A stretch of 64,000 bases of DNA, taken from Massilia brevitalea (GTDB lineage Bacteria; Pseudomonadota; Gammaproteobacteria; Burkholderiales; Burkholderiaceae_D). Within the stretch, counting starts at the first letter, position 1. Every line of letters begins with the position of its first letter. The translations under genes were made by a program, and so were the position numbers. The stretch is taken from assembly GCF_030711405.1 (NCBI RefSeq), contig NZ_JAULSI010000007.1, positions 1-64,000 on the forward strand, read 5' to 3'. This document shows positions 61,166 to 64,000 of this stretch, piece after piece. The notes under the pieces were generated by a model. The model saw only the letters and a list, made by a program, of their open reading frames with translations. It ran no database searches and had not been told where the DNA came from.

Positions 61166-63418
61166 ATGATCCTGTCGCGCCGCTTTGCCTCGACTTTTGC
61201 CTCGACCTTTGCCCTCTCTGCCTGCGCTGCCGCCTTCGCAGGCGTTGCCCCGGCCGTCGATGCCGCACCCGCGGCAAGCGTCAGCGAAAAGGCTGGCCAT
61301 GCCGACCTGGCGCGCTGGCAGGGCACGGCGCAGCGCGTGACGATCATGCGCGACAAATGGGGCATTCCCCACGTGTTCGGCAAGAGCGACGCCGATGCGG
61401 TGTTCGGGATGATCTACGCCCAGGCCGAGGACGATTTCAACCGCGTCGAACTGAACTACATCAATTCGATGGGGCGCCTGGCCGAGGTCGAGGGCGAACG
61501 GGAAATCTGGCGCGACCTGCGCATGAAGCTCTACATCCAGCCCGCCGACATGCAGGCCAAGTTCGCGGCCAGCCCGGCCTGGCTGCAGGGGCTGATGGTT
61601 GCCTGGGCCGACGGCCTGAATTTTTACCTGCACACGCACCCCGAAGTGAAGCCGAAGCTGATCACCCGCTTCGAGCCCTGGATGGCGCTGTCGTTCAGCG
61701 AGGGCAGCATCGGCGGCGACATCGAATCGATCGAGCTGAAGGACCTGGAAGCCTTCTACGGCAAGCCGCAGCCCGCCGTCGCGATTAAAGTGGCGGACAA
61801 TCGCAACGCCCTTGATGCCGAGCCGCGCGGCTCGAACGGCTTCGCCATCGCGCCCAAGCTTACGCAGGCAGGCCATCCGCTCCTGATGATCAACCCGCAC
61901 ACCTCGTTCTACTTCCGCCCGGAAGTGCACATGGTCAGCGAGGAGGGCCTGAACGCCTATGGCGCCGTGACCTGGGGCCAGTTCTTCATCTACCAGGGGT
62001 TCAACGAGCGCGCCGGCTGGATGCACACCTCGGGCGGCGGCGACGTCATCGACGAGTACCTGGAAACCGTGACCAAGCGCGGCGGCAAGTTCTACTACAA
62101 GTACGGGAACGAAGAACGCGCCCTGCGCGCGGTGCCGATCACGCTGCCGTACAAGACGGCCGGCGGCAAGCTGGCCAGCCGCACGGTGACGGCCTACTTC
62201 AGCCACCATGGCCCCATCGTGCGCGCGGAAAACGGCAAATGGGTGGCGGTGAAAATGATGGACGAGCCGATCAAGGCCCTGACCCAGTCGTATTCGCGTA
62301 CCAAGGCGAAGAACTACGACGCCTTCTACCAGGCGATGCAGCTGCGCACGAATTCCTCGAACAACACGGTGTATGCCGACGCCGATGGCAACATCGCCTA
62401 CTTCCACGGCAATTTCATTCCAAAGCGCGACACCCGCTTCGACTGGAGCAAGCCGGTCGACGGCAGCAACCCGGCCACCGAATGGCAGGGTCTGCACGAC
62501 ATCGAGGACACGATCACGCTGTTCAACCCGGCCAGCGGCTACATCAGCAATACCAACAACTGGCCGTTCAGCGCCTCGGGCGCGAACAGCCCGAAGCAGG
62601 CCGACTACCCGGCCTACATGTGGTCGCTTCCGGAAAACGCGCGCGGCATCCATGCCGAACGCGTGCTGCGCGATGCGAAAGCCATGACGCTCGACAGCCT
62701 GATCGCCGCCTCCTACGACAGCTACCTCACCGCCTTCGAGCCGCTGGTGCCGCAGCTGCTGAAGGATTACGAGGCCTTGCCGGCAAACGACGCTCGCAAG
62801 GCGGCGCTGAAGGAGCAGGTTGCCGCGCTGCGCGGCTGGAACCTGCGCTTCGGCGCCGACTCGGTGCCGACCTCGCTGGCCGTGTACTGGGGCCAGGAAA
62901 TGGTGGCCGCGGCGACGCCGAAGGCGCGCGCCGCCGGCCTGCCGTCGGTCGACTACATCACTACCCGCCTGGGCCGGCAGGAACGCCTCGACGCCCTGGC
63001 GCGCGCCAGCGACAAGCTGGCCAAGGACTTCGGCACCTGGCAAACGCCCTGGGGCGAGATCAACCGCTTCCAGCGCATCAGCGGCGACGTCGACCAGCAG
63101 TACGACGACAGCAAGCCGAGCTGGCCGGTGGCGTTCACCTCGGCACATTGGGGTTCGCTGGCCTCGTTCGGCATGGTGGCCAAGCAAAAGACCAAGCGCA
63201 TCTACGGTGACCGCGGCAACAGTTTCGTTGCTGCCGTCGAGTTCGGTCCGCGCGTGCGCGCGAAGAGCATCCTGGCCGGCGGCCAGAGCGGCAACCCGGC
63301 CTCGAAGCACTTTGCCGACCAGGCCGAGATGTACAGCCGCGGCGAGTTCAAGGACGTGCTCTTCTACCCTGACGACATCCGGAAAGCACTGGAACGCCAG
63401 TATCATCCAGGGCAATGA
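61166..63418 (+). CDS. Penicillin acylase family (Ntn hydrolase) protein, AHL-acylase-like
   Basis: A 750-residue exported autoprocessing acylase. Signal peptide about 1-34 (SACAAAFAGVAPAVDAA). Alpha chain with RVTIMRDKWGIPHVFGKSDADAVFGMIYAQAEDDFNR; the nucleophile of the beta chain is Ser223 in RGSNGFAIAP; later parts are typical (NPHTSFY, SHHGPIV, RTNSSNNTVYADADGNIAYFHG). Substrates of the family are beta-lactams, acyl-homoserine lactones or other N-acyl compounds; HFY-type details do not let me decide. AAGGAGACCTGC precedes the ATG. The next gene overlaps or follows by 11 bp. Confidence 0.92.
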   Translation: MILSRRFASTFASTFALSACAAAFAGVAPAVDAAPAASVSEKAGHADLARWQGTAQRVTIMRDKWGIPHVFGKSDADAVFGMIYAQAEDDFNRVELNYINSMGRLAEVEGEREIWRDLRMKLYIQPADMQAKFAASPAWLQGLMVAWADGLNFYLHTHPEVKPKLITRFEPWMALSFSEGSIGGDIESIELKDLEAFYGKPQPAVAIKVADNRNALDAEPRGSNGFAIAPKLTQAGHPLLMINPHTSFYFRPEVHMVSEEGLNAYGAVTWGQFFIYQGFNERAGWMHTSGGGDVIDEYLETVTKRGGKFYYKYGNEERALRAVPITLPYKTAGGKLASRTVTAYFSHHGPIVRAENGKWVAVKMMDEPIKALTQSYSRTKAKNYDAFYQAMQLRTNSSNNTVYADADGNIAYFHGNFIPKRDTRFDWSKPVDGSNPATEWQGLHDIEDTITLFNPASGYISNTNNWPFSASGANSPKQADYPAYMWSLPENARGIHAERVLRDAKAMTLDSLIAASYDSYLTAFEPLVPQLLKDYEALPANDARKAALKEQVAALRGWNLRFGADSVPTSLAVYWGQEMVAAATPKARAAGLPSVDYITTRLGRQERLDALARASDKLAKDFGTWQTPWGEINRFQRISGDVDQQYDDSKPSWPVAFTSAHWGSLASFGMVAKQKTKRIYGDRGNSFVAAVEFGPRVRAKSILAGGQSGNPASKHFADQAEMYSRGEFKDVLFYPDDIRKALERQYHPGQ

Positions 63419-63429
63419 GGGGCACGGCG

Positions 63430-63987
63430 ATGACACGCAGCGACAAGGACAAGATGCTGGCCGGCGAGCTGTACCACCCCAGCGCGCCCGAACTGCAGGT
63501 CGAGCTAGCCGCCTGCGCGGCCTGGCTGGCGCGCTACAACGCGGCCATGGGCGAAGCGGCTGACGTCTGGCGCGCTTTGCTGCGCGAACGGGCGGGATCG
63601 GTGGGCGAGGGCGCCATGCTGCGTCCGCCGTTCTACTGCGGCTACGGCTTCAACCTGCATATCGGCAAGCACGTCTTCCTGAACTACAACTGCGTGATCC
63701 TCGACACCGCGCGCGTGACCATCGGCGACGACACCCGTATCGGCCCGGCGGTGCAGATCTACACCGCCGACCATCCGCGCGACCCGGCAATCCGCCGCAG
63801 CGGGCTGGAGTGCGGCAAGCCGGTGACCATCGGCGCGAACGTCTGGATCGGCGGCGGCGCCATCGTGCTGCCGGGCGTGACGATTGGCGACAACGCCATC
63901 GTCGGCGCGGGCAGCGTGGTCAGCCGCGATGTGCCGGCCGGCGCCACGGTAGTCGGGAACCCGGCGCGGATTGTCTCGAAAAACTAG
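63430..63987 (+). CDS. Sugar O-acetyltransferase (maltose/galactoside acetyltransferase-like)
   Basis: A 185-residue left-handed beta-helix acetyltransferase of the Maa/LacA/NodL group. MTRSDKDKMLAGELYHPSAPEL is the family N-terminal cap; FNLHIGKHVFLNYNCVILD and the hexapeptide repeats around VTIGANVWIGGGAIVLPGVTIGDNAIVGAGSVV follow. The catalytic His is in YTADHPRD. The ATG at 63430 has GAGGGG; an ATG at 63415 overlaps the acylase stop and would add five residues. Likely the same transcript as the acylase gene. Confidence 0.9.
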   Translation: MTRSDKDKMLAGELYHPSAPELQVELAACAAWLARYNAAMGEAADVWRALLRERAGSVGEGAMLRPPFYCGYGFNLHIGKHVFLNYNCVILDTARVTIGDDTRIGPAVQIYTADHPRDPAIRRSGLECGKPVTIGANVWIGGGAIVLPGVTIGDNAIVGAGSVVSRDVPAGATVVGNPARIVSKN

Positions 63988-64000
63988 CACGGCAATCGAC

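Noticed and set aside
60497-63436. 979-residue open frame on the minus strand
   Set aside because: Antisense to the ParB-like and acylase genes; low-complexity Arg/Val/His sequence without motif.

Overview
The window is GC-rich chromosomal DNA with tightly packed genes, frequent ATGA stop/start overlaps and strong AAGGAG-type ribosome sites. The gene mix (pirin/azoreductase with a divergent LysR gene, ExoD, group-B Psd, DUF5916 outer-membrane protein, TonB receptor, TorF-like porin, SRAP protein, ParB-like protein next to tRNA-Leu) suggests a betaproteobacterium of the Burkholderiales, most likely Oxalobacteraceae (Massilia/Telluria-like). That placement is inference; there is no rRNA or other marker in the window.

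Layout. (a) 1-2100: visibly lower-GC accessory DNA with the end of a DUF2235 (Tle1-like lipase) type VI effector gene and a tandemly duplicated cognate lipoprotein gene. The effector seems to carry a one-base frameshift and the second lipoprotein copy an amber codon in its signal peptide. (b) 2366-25821: mostly housekeeping and metabolic genes. They include a hybrid sensor kinase, a DMT exporter, a YghU-type GST, an M14 peptidase, an acyltransferase, pirin-azoR/LysR, a YjjG-like HAD, a ParD-like/methionine aminopeptidase pair, VOC proteins, ExoD, Psd, a TonB receptor, DMT and Tet-type MFS exporters, a DUF5916 protein, and HD and RNase H proteins. (c) 26541-47465: the most unusual part, two convergent arms of one apparent system. 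The plus arm has a penicillin-binding transpeptidase, two unknown proteins, an SPFH-like protein, a duplicated Lon-S16-like protein, a zinc-ribbon/SPFH/coiled-coil protein and a Ser/Thr kinase fused to an FGE-like domain. The minus arm has a Ser/Thr kinase, a SEDS (FtsW/RodA) protein with an FHA-like ectodomain, an FHA-like protein, an SH3b protein, a PP2C phosphatase and an FHA protein. A GNAT gene sits inverted inside the minus arm. The content (PBP, SEDS, kinase, PP2C, FHA) parallels the actinobacterial pknB-pbpA-rodA-pstP-fha locus and suggests phospho-regulated cell-wall synthesis. (d) 47584-63987: glycine-zipper protein, metallophosphoesterase, M28 peptidase, PfpI protein, a 36-unit pentamer repeat, two nearly identical secreted beta-helix proteins with a shared promoter-like element, SRAP, small membrane proteins, GNAT, TorF-like porin, tRNA-Leu(UAA), ParB-like protein, Ntn-type acylase and an acetyltransferase.

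Other structure: a family of paired GGGTGGG-type palindromes (BIME-like) occurs at about 15.6, 25.1 and 38.7-38.9 kb, and several intrinsic terminators are clear. No CRISPR array, insertion sequence or replication origin was recognised.
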